A stretch of 64,000 bases of DNA from an uncultured Bryobacterales bacterium. GTDB lineage: Bacteria; Acidobacteriota; Terriglobia; Bryobacterales; Bryobacteraceae. Where the stretch lies: contig CALGAR010000045.1 in assembly GCA_937959285.1 (NCBI GenBank), forward strand, positions 53,129-117,128. The letters are read 5' to 3'. A model generated the notes under the pieces. That model ran no database searches, was not told the origin of the DNA, and worked only from the letters and a program-made list of their open reading frames with translations. Made by a program: the position numbers and the translations under genes. The first letter of the stretch is position 1; each line of letters starts with the position of its first letter. Positions 16,181 through 25,291 of the stretch are shown here, in pieces.

Positions 16181-17683
16181 TTATATAACCCACAGCTGGT
16201 TGGTGTTGGGCTTCCTCTGTCGGGTGCCCTCCGCCGGAGTGTGGCGGGGGACGGCGTCACCTCCGTGAGCCGGGCTGCTAAGCGCCCTCCTTGCCGGAGA
16301 ATCGGGCGCATTGGTCTTGGGTAGCCAGCGCGCAAGCTCTGCCTTCACGCTTCGCATTTCGGGTTTTGCCGCGAGATTCGACCATTCCATGGGATCGGTC
16401 TCATGGTCGTACAGCTCCTCGCCGCCATCGTGATACCGCGTGTAGCGCCATCGTTCGGTTCGTATCGAGTGATTGCCGCGGCGGAAGGTCGTGACCGCCG
16501 GGCGGCCCCACGGCGCTTTGGGATTCCGAAGCAGCGGCATGAGGCTTGTGCCTTCAAGCTCTTTCCGTGGACTCAAACCGCACAGTTCGACGAGCGTCGG
16601 ATAAAGGTCGAGGAGGCTCACCGGACGGCTGCACCGCCCGCCCGGCGCTGTGATATCAGGTGAATACACGATGAGCACGTTCCGCGTCGATTCCTCCCAA
16701 AGCGAGAACTTTCGCCAGTGGAGCTTCTCGCCCAAGTGCCAGCCATGGTCGCTCCACAGCACGACCGTCGTGTTCGAGGCATACTCGCTCTTATCCAGCG
16801 CATCAAGCACCCGCCCCACCTGCTCATCCGCGAACGTGATGCTCGCCAGATAGCCCTGCACGGCCTTTCGCCACTGGTTGTATCGCAAAATCTTCTCGTG
16901 GTCTCCGTTTGCAAGAGCCATACGGCGGCCAACTGGAGGAATGTCGTCGAGATCGTCCTCCTTCACTCTCGGGAGGGTGATCTGGTCGAGCGGATACATG
17001 TCGAAGTACTTCTCGGGGACGTACCAGGGCAGATGTGGCCGGTAGAATCCGCAGGCCAGGAAGAACGGCTTATCGTGCTTTTTCTGTAGTTCGCCGATGG
17101 CCCAGTCAGCCACCTGATAATCTCCCATCTCCCGGTTTGCGACCCGCACGGGTCCCCAATCAAAGTGTGCGGTGTTGGGGATTCCATTCACGGGCCGTTG
17201 CGGGGGAACCGGATCATCGGGCTTGTTCTTGTCCTGCGAAGGGAAGTACTCGTGCCAGCTTTGCGGGTCTGGGAACGGCAAATGGTAGATTTTGCCTCCT
17301 CCAACCGCACGGTAGCCGTGCTGCATGAAGTGCTGACTCAGGGGGACGGCATTCTTCAGGACCGGAGATTGCCTCATCGGCTGATTATTCTCATAGATCC
17401 CGGAAGTCGACGGCCGGATTCCCGTCATCACCGCCACCCGCGACGGGTTGCAGAGGGGAGCGGCGCAGTGAGCGTTTGTGAAAAGCACACCGCGCCGTGC
17501 CAGACGATCCAGATTGGGCGTCCTGACGCCCGGATACCCTCCGAGGCATCCGACCCAATCGTTCAAATCGTCGATTGCAATGAACAAAACATTCCTCCGG
17601 CGTTCGGCTCTTTGACCCGGCAGCGCTGCTGCCGTCAAGCCCAGTCCGCCGAGTCCCGAAAGAAACTGCCGCCGGTTCACCAT
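16181..17683 (-). CDS. Tat-exported sulfatase (iduronate-2-sulfatase/choline-sulfatase like)
   Basis: A 500-residue sulfatase, third gene of a leftward three-sulfatase operon. The Tat leader is NRRQFLSGLGGLGLTAAALPG. The metal-binding start is NVLFIAIDDLND. The formylglycine motif is C-N-P-S-R with Cys78, followed by AVMTGIRPSTSGIY; WSDHGWHLGEK supplies later active-site residues. The substrate is a sulfate ester, probably of a polysaccharide or glycosaminoglycan. GGAGG precedes ATG 17683 by about 9 nt, and the gap from the upstream sulfatase is 17 nt. The last ~35 residues are basic and low in structure. No formylglycine-generating or anaerobic maturase gene is in the window. Confidence 0.9.
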   Translation of the reverse strand: MVNRRQFLSGLGGLGLTAAALPGQRAERRRNVLFIAIDDLNDWVGCLGGYPGVRTPNLDRLARRGVLFTNAHCAAPLCNPSRVAVMTGIRPSTSGIYENNQPMRQSPVLKNAVPLSQHFMQHGYRAVGGGKIYHLPFPDPQSWHEYFPSQDKNKPDDPVPPQRPVNGIPNTAHFDWGPVRVANREMGDYQVADWAIGELQKKHDKPFFLACGFYRPHLPWYVPEKYFDMYPLDQITLPRVKEDDLDDIPPVGRRMALANGDHEKILRYNQWRKAVQGYLASITFADEQVGRVLDALDKSEYASNTTVVLWSDHGWHLGEKLHWRKFSLWEESTRNVLIVYSPDITAPGGRCSRPVSLLDLYPTLVELCGLSPRKELEGTSLMPLLRNPKAPWGRPAVTTFRRGNHSIRTERWRYTRYHDGGEELYDHETDPMEWSNLAAKPEMRSVKAELARWLPKTNAPDSPARRALSSPAHGGDAVPRHTPAEGTRQRKPNTNQLWVI

Positions 17684-17700
17684 TGCTTAAAACCTCCAGA

Positions 17701-19098
17701 CTATTGAGGGGCCGGGCGGGTAACTGCGCCGGCCGAAGTTGGCGCCACCCGCTTCGACTTTGTCTCGCGGTACGCCTGCTGGATCGGCTCCGGAAAGGTG
17801 GCAATCAGCCGCTCGATGCGCTGCTGAATCTCCGCAACGATCTTAGGATTCTCCGCGGCGACGTCATAGCTCTCGTCCGGGTCGGTCTCCAGGTTGTACA
17901 GCTCTGGTGCCGGCAGTGGAAGATTCATCCGTCCAATCGCCGGAGCGGGACTGTAAGTGACAGTGTTGTATCTGGCAATGTGCAATTTCCAATTGCGCCA
18001 CCGCGCGCACTGCACGTATACGTTATCGAAATAGAGCAGCGCTTCGCGTTCCAGGCTCTCCTTCTGCCCCGTCAACAGAGGCCAGATGTTGATTCCGTCG
18101 AGCGGGTTCGACGGCAAAGGAGCATTGCACAGGCTGGCGATCGTTGGCAGAAGGTCCATCGTGGAGGCGATGCCGGTGCACACTTTCCCCTTGGGAATCC
18201 TGCCCGGAAAGCGGGCGATAAAGGGAACGCGAACCCCGCCTTCGAACGTCATGCCCTTGCGACCTCTGAGAAAACCCGGGCTTCCTTGATACCAGGGTCC
18301 GTTATCGCTCGTAAATATGACGAGCGTATTGTTGTCCAGCCCATGCTTCTTGAGCGTCTCCAGAATCTGGCCGACGCTCCAGTCCAGCTCCTCCAGAACG
18401 TCGCCATAAATGCCCTGCGGAGATCTCCCTCGGAATTTCTCAGAAGCCGCCAGTGGAATATGCGGGTAGGTGTGCGGCATGTAGAGGAAGAACGGCGAGT
18501 CTTTGGAGCGTTCAATGAACTTTACTGCCTGCTCCGTATATCTCGACGTCAGCGTCTCCAGCTTGGCGGGTTGTTCCAGAACCTCCAGATTATGCAGGAG
18601 GGGACGCGGATTCATGTCGTTGCTGTAAGGGATGCCGTAGTACTCATCGAAGCCGCGGGCCGTAGGCAGAAATTCGGGAAGATGCCCCAGGTGCCACTTG
18701 CCGATGCACATGGTCTTATAGCCCTTGGCCTTGAGCATCGCCGCGATGGTGGTCTCCGAGGCCGGAAGTCCTGTTGTGTCATTGGGGAACAGAACGCGAG
18801 GAACGCCGACCCGCGTCGGGTAGCGGCCCGTTAACAGAGCCGCCCTCGATGGCGAACACACCGGATTCGCCGAGTAAAAATGAGTGAACTTGATGCCCTC
18901 CGCGGCCATGCGGTCAAGGTTCGGAGTGCGGATCTTGGAGCCATAACATCCGAGGTCGCCATAACCGAGGTCGTCGGCAAAGATCAGGACAATGTTGGGC
19001 GGCCGCGACTGTGCACCTAGCAAAGATGTGCTGCCCGCTGCAGCAGCGGCCTTCAACCAATCGCGTCTGGAAAGAGGTGTTTTGTTCACAAAAGTCAT
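17701..19098 (-). CDS. Tat-exported arylsulfatase A-like sulfatase
   Basis: A 465-residue sulfatase, middle gene of the operon. ATG 19098 gives a compact Tat leader (SRRDWLKAAAAAGSTSLLGA); a TTG at 19110 overlapping the upstream stop is the alternative. Core motifs are NIVLIFADDLGYGDLGCYG, the formylglycine site C-S-P-S-R with Cys81, GKWHLGHLPEFLPTARGFDEYYG and TSDNGPWYQGSPG. This is the typical arylsulfatase A/N-acetylgalactosamine-sulfatase pattern. It is likely secreted to remove sulfate from polysaccharides together with its two neighbours. Confidence 0.9.
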   Translation of the reverse strand: MTFVNKTPLSRRDWLKAAAAAGSTSLLGAQSRPPNIVLIFADDLGYGDLGCYGSKIRTPNLDRMAAEGIKFTHFYSANPVCSPSRAALLTGRYPTRVGVPRVLFPNDTTGLPASETTIAAMLKAKGYKTMCIGKWHLGHLPEFLPTARGFDEYYGIPYSNDMNPRPLLHNLEVLEQPAKLETLTSRYTEQAVKFIERSKDSPFFLYMPHTYPHIPLAASEKFRGRSPQGIYGDVLEELDWSVGQILETLKKHGLDNNTLVIFTSDNGPWYQGSPGFLRGRKGMTFEGGVRVPFIARFPGRIPKGKVCTGIASTMDLLPTIASLCNAPLPSNPLDGINIWPLLTGQKESLEREALLYFDNVYVQCARWRNWKLHIARYNTVTYSPAPAIGRMNLPLPAPELYNLETDPDESYDVAAENPKIVAEIQQRIERLIATFPEPIQQAYRETKSKRVAPTSAGAVTRPAPQ

Positions 19099-19106
19099 CC
19101 TGCTGT

Positions 19107-20525
19107 TCAAGCCGTTAGATACTCCTGGAGTCTCCGTACGATCTGCGGAGACGCTGCTGCGATGTTCCGGTCCTCACCGGGATCCGCCTCCAGGTCGAAA
19201 AGAAGCATCGGCGCATCAGCTGGTTGGGCTGCCGCTGCTTGACCGGCGCGCGTGCTCGTGGCCGGGTCGAAGCCACGAATCAGCTTGTAGCGGCCGTCGC
19301 TTACCATCCTCCATGGCCCCAGTCCGGAACGAACGACTTCGCGGTGCTTGTTCGTCCGGCCCTTGAGAAGGGGCTTAAAAGACCGGTTGTCCATCTCGCG
19401 TGGGGTAGCAACACCGGCGAAGTCCAGAAAGGTGGCTGCAAGATCCATGATGCTGACAAGCGCGTCACTGACAACGCCAGTCCTCACTCCCGGCCCGGCA
19501 ATGGTGAGCGGGACGCCGACGGAGGCCTGGTACGGAACGGTTTTCCCCCAGCGGTTGTGATCGCCGAGCATTTCTCCGTGATCGCTGGAGAAGACGATGA
19601 TCGTGTTGTCCAGCTCACCACGCCGCTTCAGTTCGTCGATGTAGCGCCCCAGCCACCGATCGATGTTCTCGATCATGGCTGCATAGTTCTGCCGGATCGT
19701 GTTATGGACTTCCGGGTCGAACTGGGTGTTCGCATGGGCCTTCGGGAATCTGCGGCCACGTACGGGACCTTCCATGCTCCGCGTGATGTCCATCGGCTCA
19801 TGCGGACCGGCGAAGTTGACAACGAGATGCCACGGCTTGCCTTTCGGGAAGCGGCGCATCAGCTCCAGTCCGTTGGCGGCGATCCAGTTGTCGCAGTAGG
19901 CGTCGTCCGGCAAGGGAGTTGGAAACGTCGCTGAATAATCGTTACGGCTTCGGAAATCGGCGACATGAACGCGAGCGAGGTGCCTGGAGTGCAGATAGGC
20001 CATGTAAGGATCCTTCGGCGTTTCCGCTCCGGTAGCGACGGCATCCCGCTTGCCCGCATTGTCGATACCATCGGAAAAGCCCCATTCCTCCAGGCAGCGC
20101 TTGCCATCCAATCCCCAGTCGCGCGCTTTCTTGCGGAGGTCGAGCTTTCCACAGGCTGCCACATGGTACCCGGATGCCCTTAGTAACCAGTAGTAGGTCG
20201 TTTGTGCCAGAGGATAGTCATGGGCATTGCTCGGGACGCCGCATCGGTCATACTCCCGGCCGGCTGCAAGGCAGGCCCGCGACGGCGCACACAGGGGCGA
20301 TGCCACAACGGCCCGTGTGAACCGGACGCCTCTTCGGGAAAGCGCATCCAAATGCGGAGTGCGGACCGGATTCTCAGGGTTGGCTCCCGTCCAGTCATAG
20401 CGATGCTGGTCGGGAAACAAAAATAGAATGTTAGGGCGTTGATCAGCGGCCATCGCGTGAGGCGTTGCGCTGAGAGCGCCTGCCGCTACCTGCAGGAACC
20501 GCCGCCGATTATGGTCGCCTCTCAT
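19107..20525 (-). CDS. Tat-exported sulfatase, first gene of operon
   Basis: A 472-residue sulfatase from ATG 20525, chosen because it places the Tat leader (NRRRFLQVAAGALSATPHAMA) at the N-terminus. Upstream in-frame ATGs at 20558 and 20570 would add a non-signal extension. Motifs are NILFLFPDQHRYDW, the formylglycine site C-A-P-S-R with Cys79, and FSSDHGEMLGDHNRWGK. The FPDQHRYDW form places it with choline-sulfatase/heparan-sulfatase-like members, distinct from the next two genes. Its promoter must lie in the ~105-bp gap shared with the divergent ilvA. Confidence 0.88.
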   Translation of the reverse strand: MRGDHNRRRFLQVAAGALSATPHAMAADQRPNILFLFPDQHRYDWTGANPENPVRTPHLDALSRRGVRFTRAVVASPLCAPSRACLAAGREYDRCGVPSNAHDYPLAQTTYYWLLRASGYHVAACGKLDLRKKARDWGLDGKRCLEEWGFSDGIDNAGKRDAVATGAETPKDPYMAYLHSRHLARVHVADFRSRNDYSATFPTPLPDDAYCDNWIAANGLELMRRFPKGKPWHLVVNFAGPHEPMDITRSMEGPVRGRRFPKAHANTQFDPEVHNTIRQNYAAMIENIDRWLGRYIDELKRRGELDNTIIVFSSDHGEMLGDHNRWGKTVPYQASVGVPLTIAGPGVRTGVVSDALVSIMDLAATFLDFAGVATPREMDNRSFKPLLKGRTNKHREVVRSGLGPWRMVSDGRYKLIRGFDPATSTRAGQAAAAQPADAPMLLFDLEADPGEDRNIAAASPQIVRRLQEYLTA

Positions 20526-20630
20526 TTGGGTGGCCGTCTCTCTCTTCGTCGTGCCCATTAGAAGTACCATGCGAGGGCCGGAGACGGCAATAGGCCACAA
20601 ATCCGGTCGGGTAGGTTCTAAACTCAGAAG

Positions 20631-22187
20631 ATGGGGTCTGCGACTGGAACTGCATCGACGGGCGCGCAAGCGAGTGTAGGGACCGATTACTTGAAGGAAA
20701 TTCTCACGGCCAGAGTATACGACGTGGCCGTGGAGACGCCGCTTGAACCGGCTCCGCTTCTCTCCGAGCGACTGAACAACCGCGTGCTGCTGAAGCGCGA
20801 AGACCTGCAGCCCGTATTCTCCTTTAAGGTTCGAGGCGCCTACAACAAGATGGCGCGGCTGTCGCCTTCCGCGTTGGCGGCTGGCGTTGTCGCGGCATCA
20901 GCCGGCAACCACGCGCAAGGCGTCGCGCTGGCCGCCCGGCAGCTCGGCGCTAAGGCAACGATCGTCATGCCCGTAACGACGCCGCAGATTAAGGTCGCGG
21001 CCGTCGCGAGCCGGGGCGCGGAAATCGTGCTGAAGGGCGAATCCTACGACGATGCCTACGCTCATGCGCTGGCTTTCGCTACGGAGCGAGGAAGCACGTT
21101 TATTCACCCCTACGACGATCCGGATGTGATCGCGGGGCAGGGAACGATCGGTATGGAGATTCTGCGCCAGCACCCGCGGCCCCTGCACGCTATCTTTGCC
21201 GCGATTGGAGGCGGCGGCTTGATTGGAGGAATTGCCGCTTACGTCAAGCGCTTGTTTCCCGACATTCGAATCATTGGCGTTGAACCCGTTGATTCCAACG
21301 CGATGTACCAGTCGCTGAAGGCGGGCCGGCGGGTCCGCCTCGACCACGTCGGTCTGTTCGCCGATGGCGTCGCCGTCAAGGAGGTGGGAGAGGAGACGTT
21401 CCGCCTTTGCCGGGAGTTTGTCGACGAGGTCATCCTCGTGGACTCCGATGAGATTTGCGCGGCGATCAAGGATGTCTTTGAGGACACGAGGTCAATTCTG
21501 GAGCCCGCAGGAGCGCTCTCCGTTGCCGGTATGAAGTCGTATGTTGCCCGAGAGGGAGTGCGCGGGGAAACGCTGGTTGCGGTGGCGAGCGGAGCGAACA
21601 TGAACTTCGACCGCCTCCGGTTTGTAGCGGAGCGCGCCGAGCTAGGCGAACAGCGCGAAGCTGTTTTCGCGGCTACGATCCCGGAACGCGCCGGTAGTTT
21701 CAAGGAGTTTTGCCGGCTGCTGGGTCCGCGCCAGGTGACGGAGTTCAATTACCGCTATGCGGACTCCGAGGAGGCCCATGTGTTTGTGGGAGTTCAGGTG
21801 ACGAACCGGGCGGAGGCCGAATCGCTCCTGGAGAGCCTGAGGCGGGCTGGAATCAGCACGCTCGACCTGACGGAAAACGAGGTCGCCAAACTGCACATCC
21901 GCCATCTTGTGGGAGGAAGAGCTCCGCAGGTGCGCAACGAACGCCTCCTGCGCTTCGAGTTTCCCGAACGTCCAGGCGCTCTGATGACGTTCCTCGACCG
22001 CATGGGGGGCAACTGGAGCATCAGCCTCTTTCATTACCGGAACCACGGCGCTGACTACGGACGGGTCCTGGCTGGAATTCAGGTGCCGCCGGAGGATAAC
22101 GGCGCGTTCGAGGCGTTCCTCAAAGAACTCGGTTATCCCGCCTGCGAAGAGACCGGCAATCCGGCTTACCGCCTGTTTCTTTCCTAG
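20631..22187 (+). CDS. ilvA: Threonine ammonia-lyase, biosynthetic (threonine dehydratase)
   Basis: A 518-residue cytoplasmic PLP enzyme that converts threonine to 2-oxobutanoate, the first step toward isoleucine. The PLP-binding lysine is K66 in FSFKVRGAYNKM, and the phosphate-binding glycine loop is AAIGGGGLIGG. Residues ~335-518 form two ACT-like regulatory domains (AATIPERAGSFKEFCRLLG and LRFEFPERPGALMTFLDRMGGNWSIS). Length and domain order match the long isoleucine-feedback-regulated form. It stands alone, divergent from the sulfatase operon and convergent with the FAD oxidoreductase (15-nt gap). Confidence 0.93.
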   Translation: MGSATGTASTGAQASVGTDYLKEILTARVYDVAVETPLEPAPLLSERLNNRVLLKREDLQPVFSFKVRGAYNKMARLSPSALAAGVVAASAGNHAQGVALAARQLGAKATIVMPVTTPQIKVAAVASRGAEIVLKGESYDDAYAHALAFATERGSTFIHPYDDPDVIAGQGTIGMEILRQHPRPLHAIFAAIGGGGLIGGIAAYVKRLFPDIRIIGVEPVDSNAMYQSLKAGRRVRLDHVGLFADGVAVKEVGEETFRLCREFVDEVILVDSDEICAAIKDVFEDTRSILEPAGALSVAGMKSYVAREGVRGETLVAVASGANMNFDRLRFVAERAELGEQREAVFAATIPERAGSFKEFCRLLGPRQVTEFNYRYADSEEAHVFVGVQVTNRAEAESLLESLRRAGISTLDLTENEVAKLHIRHLVGGRAPQVRNERLLRFEFPERPGALMTFLDRMGGNWSISLFHYRNHGADYGRVLAGIQVPPEDNGAFEAFLKELGYPACEETGNPAYRLFLS

Positions 22188-22202
22188 CGGCCTCGAGCGC
22201 CC

Positions 22203-24173
22203 TCAGGCATAGCATCGTATTTCGAAAATGTTCGCCTGATGATGTCCGTTCGTGGCAGTAACGTGAACGCGGATGGCGTCTACTTCGAGCGGGCTGAACG
22301 AGTGCCGCCGTAGGCGTTGGTGGTTGCCTTTCACCTCTGCCACTTGAACCATTTCGCCGGAATCGGCCTTCCGCGCGAAGACCCTATAGTCGCGAACCGT
22401 TTCCGGCTGAGGCTCCCGAAGAATGCCGCGGTTCACCGTGTCGCTTGAAGTCAAGGTCAGTTCCCGCTGGAAACCGCTGTCGAAGGTAATCTGCACATGG
22501 CTGATCTTCTGCGGCTGCGGCCAGCTAAGCTCGATCCAGGCGCCTTCTTCCTCGATCGGCGCCGACCAGCGATTGATGACTGGTTCCGGATAGAGCGGCG
22601 ACTTTGGAAAGTCGCGAGTCACACCGTTGATGACATTCCTGGCGGGAGCCGAAGGATCTTCAGCCGACGCCCGCACGGAGGCTTTCCTGGCGAGGTCGTC
22701 CGGATCTTCGTTGCGTAATCCGCGGATTGTCTGATCATCGCGAAGCAGCGCCTGCTGGAGCTTCCAGACCAGCTTCTGCGACTGGGCTAAGCCGCGAGGG
22801 AGCACGCCCGCCTCGATGCAGTGGGCGGCAGCTGTCCCGACCGCCTGACCGACAACGGCGCATGTCGCCATGACGCGCGTAGATGTGAAGGCGGCATGCG
22901 TAGCACTGATATTTCGTCCCGCCATCATGAGGTTGCGGATGTTCTTGCTGTAGAGAGACCGCAACGGAATGTTGTAGACGTCGGGCGTCCGAAGGTTGGT
23001 GTTCGGCGGCAGATCGGGCCGGTCAAAGCCGCCCGGCGGGTGATCGTCCATCGGCCATCCGCCGATTGCGACCGCGTCCGGGAAGTCTCCGTTCAAAAGG
23101 TCATGCTGAGTCAGGATGTGGTCGCCGACGATGCGGCGGCTGCCGCGTTTGCCGGGCATCATGCCAACCCAGTCCATGGCCCAATTCGCGCTATCCGGAA
23201 ACTCGCCGCTGTTCTTGATGTAGTCCCAGACGCCCATCACGATTGACAGGAGCTCGAAGCGGATCCGTTCGTTGTCGCGGATCGTGTCGAGATTCCCGCC
23301 CCACTCGATCCACCAGTAGCCGTACTCCCACGAGTTGATCTTGCGGTGCACGAGCTGCTCTTTCGTGACCTTGCGCGCCCACTTCGGGGGCGTAAATGGC
23401 ATGGGCCTGCGGTAGAGGCGGGAGGTAAAGAGAATGCTGCTGCCGAGCGTCTCGCGGTCCGGCTTTTCGGGCGCAAGGGACTCGTTGAACTCGCTGCGCG
23501 CTTCGCGTCCCCAGCGCATCTCGGCGCCAGCTTCGAGCGCGAGACGCGAATCACCTGTGCAGTCGCAGAAGATTTTCGCCTTGATGCGGTAGAGGTGCTC
23601 GGACTTATCGCACCGCACCATCACTTCTTCAATCACGCCGTCTTTCGTTTTGGCGGCGTAGAGGACGCTCTCGAGCAGCAGCGTGATATTGGGCTCGCTG
23701 ACCACCTTATCATACAGCAGCAGGTCCCACAGTTCCCAGCACCGCTGTGGATTATTGGCGGCGTCGTCGAGCCGGAATTCTTCGATCAGTCCGCTCTCGC
23801 GCCACCCTGGACGTCCCTTGTGGCAGCTTGCGCCCACCACGTGCATCTTCACTTCGCTCGACGAGTTGCCGCCGAGTCGCGAACGGTCCTGTACCAACAC
23901 GACCTTCGCGCCGTGCCTGGCCGCCGAGATTGCCGCGCAAACGCCCGCCAGCCCGCCGCCTGCCACAAGGACATCGCAGTTCAGCTCAACCAACGTCATG
24001 TTCGGCTCGGGCGAGGGGAGCCGTCTCGGGCCTGCGGGCGGAGCCACGCGCTCAAAGGCCTTCTTCATCTCCTCCGGCGACGCCTGCATCTCCTGGGCAG
24101 GCAAGTTGTTCGCCAGGACAATCAGGGAGTAGCCTCCCAGGCCGAGCTCTGAGAAGAATCTTCTGCGATTCAG
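22203..24173 (-). CDS. FAD-dependent oxidoreductase with C-terminal sandwich domain; CTG start
   Basis: The flavoprotein core starts with the dinucleotide-binding motif CDVLVAGGGLAGVCAAISAARHGAKVVLV, then RLGGNSSSEVKMHVVG and a late FAD contact ATHAAFTSTRVMATCAVVGQAVG. It matches FAD_oxidored (PF12831)-type proteins. The last ~150 residues look like a discoidin-type beta-sandwich. I extend the start to CTG 24173: GGGAGG (24185-24180) lies 6 nt before it, and the added N-terminus is a signal sequence with RRR (NRRRFFSELGLGGYSLIVLA). A TTG at 24104 would cut through that signal. It diverges from the DHDPS-family gene across the shared operator region. Confidence 0.75.
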   Translation of the reverse strand: MNRRRFFSELGLGGYSLIVLANNLPAQEMQASPEEMKKAFERVAPPAGPRRLPSPEPNMTLVELNCDVLVAGGGLAGVCAAISAARHGAKVVLVQDRSRLGGNSSSEVKMHVVGASCHKGRPGWRESGLIEEFRLDDAANNPQRCWELWDLLLYDKVVSEPNITLLLESVLYAAKTKDGVIEEVMVRCDKSEHLYRIKAKIFCDCTGDSRLALEAGAEMRWGREARSEFNESLAPEKPDRETLGSSILFTSRLYRRPMPFTPPKWARKVTKEQLVHRKINSWEYGYWWIEWGGNLDTIRDNERIRFELLSIVMGVWDYIKNSGEFPDSANWAMDWVGMMPGKRGSRRIVGDHILTQHDLLNGDFPDAVAIGGWPMDDHPPGGFDRPDLPPNTNLRTPDVYNIPLRSLYSKNIRNLMMAGRNISATHAAFTSTRVMATCAVVGQAVGTAAAHCIEAGVLPRGLAQSQKLVWKLQQALLRDDQTIRGLRNEDPDDLARKASVRASAEDPSAPARNVINGVTRDFPKSPLYPEPVINRWSAPIEEEGAWIELSWPQPQKISHVQITFDSGFQRELTLTSSDTVNRGILREPQPETVRDYRVFARKADSGEMVQVAEVKGNHQRLRRHSFSPLEVDAIRVHVTATNGHHQANIFEIRCYA

Positions 24174-24253
24174 GGCGCACCTCCCGTATGGGACTCAACG
24201 AAATAGCTGACGGGTATCATTACACAGGGCGTCGAACTCTGTAAAGCCTATCA

Positions 24254-24294
24254 TTTCAGATTTCCATGCTGTCTGAAATTTCAGGCTTCACATG
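24254..24294. promoter_or_regulatory. Probable GntR operator upstream of the lyase/transporter genes
   Basis: TTTCAGA (24254-24260) and TCTGAAA (24272-24278) form an inverted repeat, and CTGAAATTTCAG (24273-24284) is a perfect 12-bp palindrome. The 23 bases at 24272-24294 match 21 of 23 with 26628-26650 in front of the GntR gene. TTCACA (24287-24292), N17 and CATGAT (24310-24315) may be the promoter of the lyase gene, with its -35 inside the operator. Confidence 0.75.
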
Positions 24295-24371
24295 GAAGGA
24301 CACCTGTGTCATGATGACTCTTGCCGTTTCGAAAGCCTTACCAACCTCGTCCGGAGAGTGATCCAGTCAGC

Positions 24372-25289
24372 ATGCTTCATGGCGTTTGTCCCATCCTGAA
24401 TACAACCTTCCGAGAAGATGGAAGTCTTGATTTGGAAAGTCAGGTACGCCTGATTCATTATCTTCTGGATAGCGGGGCTCATGGCATCGGGCTCTTTGGA
24501 AATGCCAGCGAAGGGTATACACTGACCAGCTCCGAGCGGCGCGCTCTCTTAAGGCTTGCCGTAAGGGAAGTGAACGGCCGGGTGCCGCTGATTGTCAGCT
24601 CGGGGCACACCGGGACTGACGCCGCAGTCGAAGCCAGCAAGGAAGCGGCCGACTTGGGCGCCTCCGCCCTCATGATCCTGCCGCCATATTATTTGCGAAC
24701 GGATGCGGATGGCATCCTCTTCTACTTTGAAGCCATCAGCAGAGCGGTCAAGATCCCCATCATGGTGCAGGACGCGCCTCTGATGACGCAGGTCAATATG
24801 CCCGCACAGCTTCTGGCGAGGTTGGCGCGCGAGGCTGAGCATGTGGAGTATGCAAAGGTCGAAGCTCCGCCGACAGCTCCCAAATTTTCCGCAGTTCGCC
24901 GCGCATCAAGTCAATTGACTCTGTTTGGCGGCCTCAACGGGCAATTTCTGATTGAGGAGTTTGATCGCGGATCCCGGGGCGTGATGCCAGGTAGCGACAT
25001 GATTCCCCAGTTCGTGAGAATCTGGAACGATCTGGAAAGCGGCGACAGGCGATCGGCGTGGCAGATGTTTGTGAAGCTGCTGCCCCTGATCCGCTTTGAA
25101 TTGCAGCCGGGCCTCGGCGTGTCCGCAATGAAACACAACCTCGTCTCACGTGGAATCATCCGGTGCGCGCGAGTCAGGCACCCGACGGCTACCTTGGACG
25201 CGGATGGTATAAGGGAGCTGGAGTTTCTCCGGAGCTATCTCGACGACAGCCTTCCATCGAATGCCTTCGTCGCTTCCGCGGACGTTTGA
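24372..25289 (+). CDS. DHDPS-family aldolase/lyase
   Basis: A 305-residue TIM-barrel protein of the dihydrodipicolinate synthase/N-acetylneuraminate lyase family. ATG 24372 begins MLHGVCPILNTTF, where the fold starts; a TTG at 24321 would add 17 residues. Family features are GLFGNASEGYTLTSSERRALL and SSGHTGTDAAVEA. The probable Schiff-base lysine is in VEYAKVEAP. The usual catalytic Tyr in the LYNVP segment is replaced (MVQDAP), which argues against true DapA and for a sugar-acid aldolase or dehydratase. The neighbours (MFS transporter, dehydratase, lactonase) support a 2-keto-3-deoxy-sugar-acid substrate. It overlaps no gene; the transporter starts 2 nt after its stop. Confidence 0.8.
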   Translation: MLHGVCPILNTTFREDGSLDLESQVRLIHYLLDSGAHGIGLFGNASEGYTLTSSERRALLRLAVREVNGRVPLIVSSGHTGTDAAVEASKEAADLGASALMILPPYYLRTDADGILFYFEAISRAVKIPIMVQDAPLMTQVNMPAQLLARLAREAEHVEYAKVEAPPTAPKFSAVRRASSQLTLFGGLNGQFLIEEFDRGSRGVMPGSDMIPQFVRIWNDLESGDRRSAWQMFVKLLPLIRFELQPGLGVSAMKHNLVSRGIIRCARVRHPTATLDADGIRELEFLRSYLDDSLPSNAFVASADV

Positions 25290-25291
25290 GC

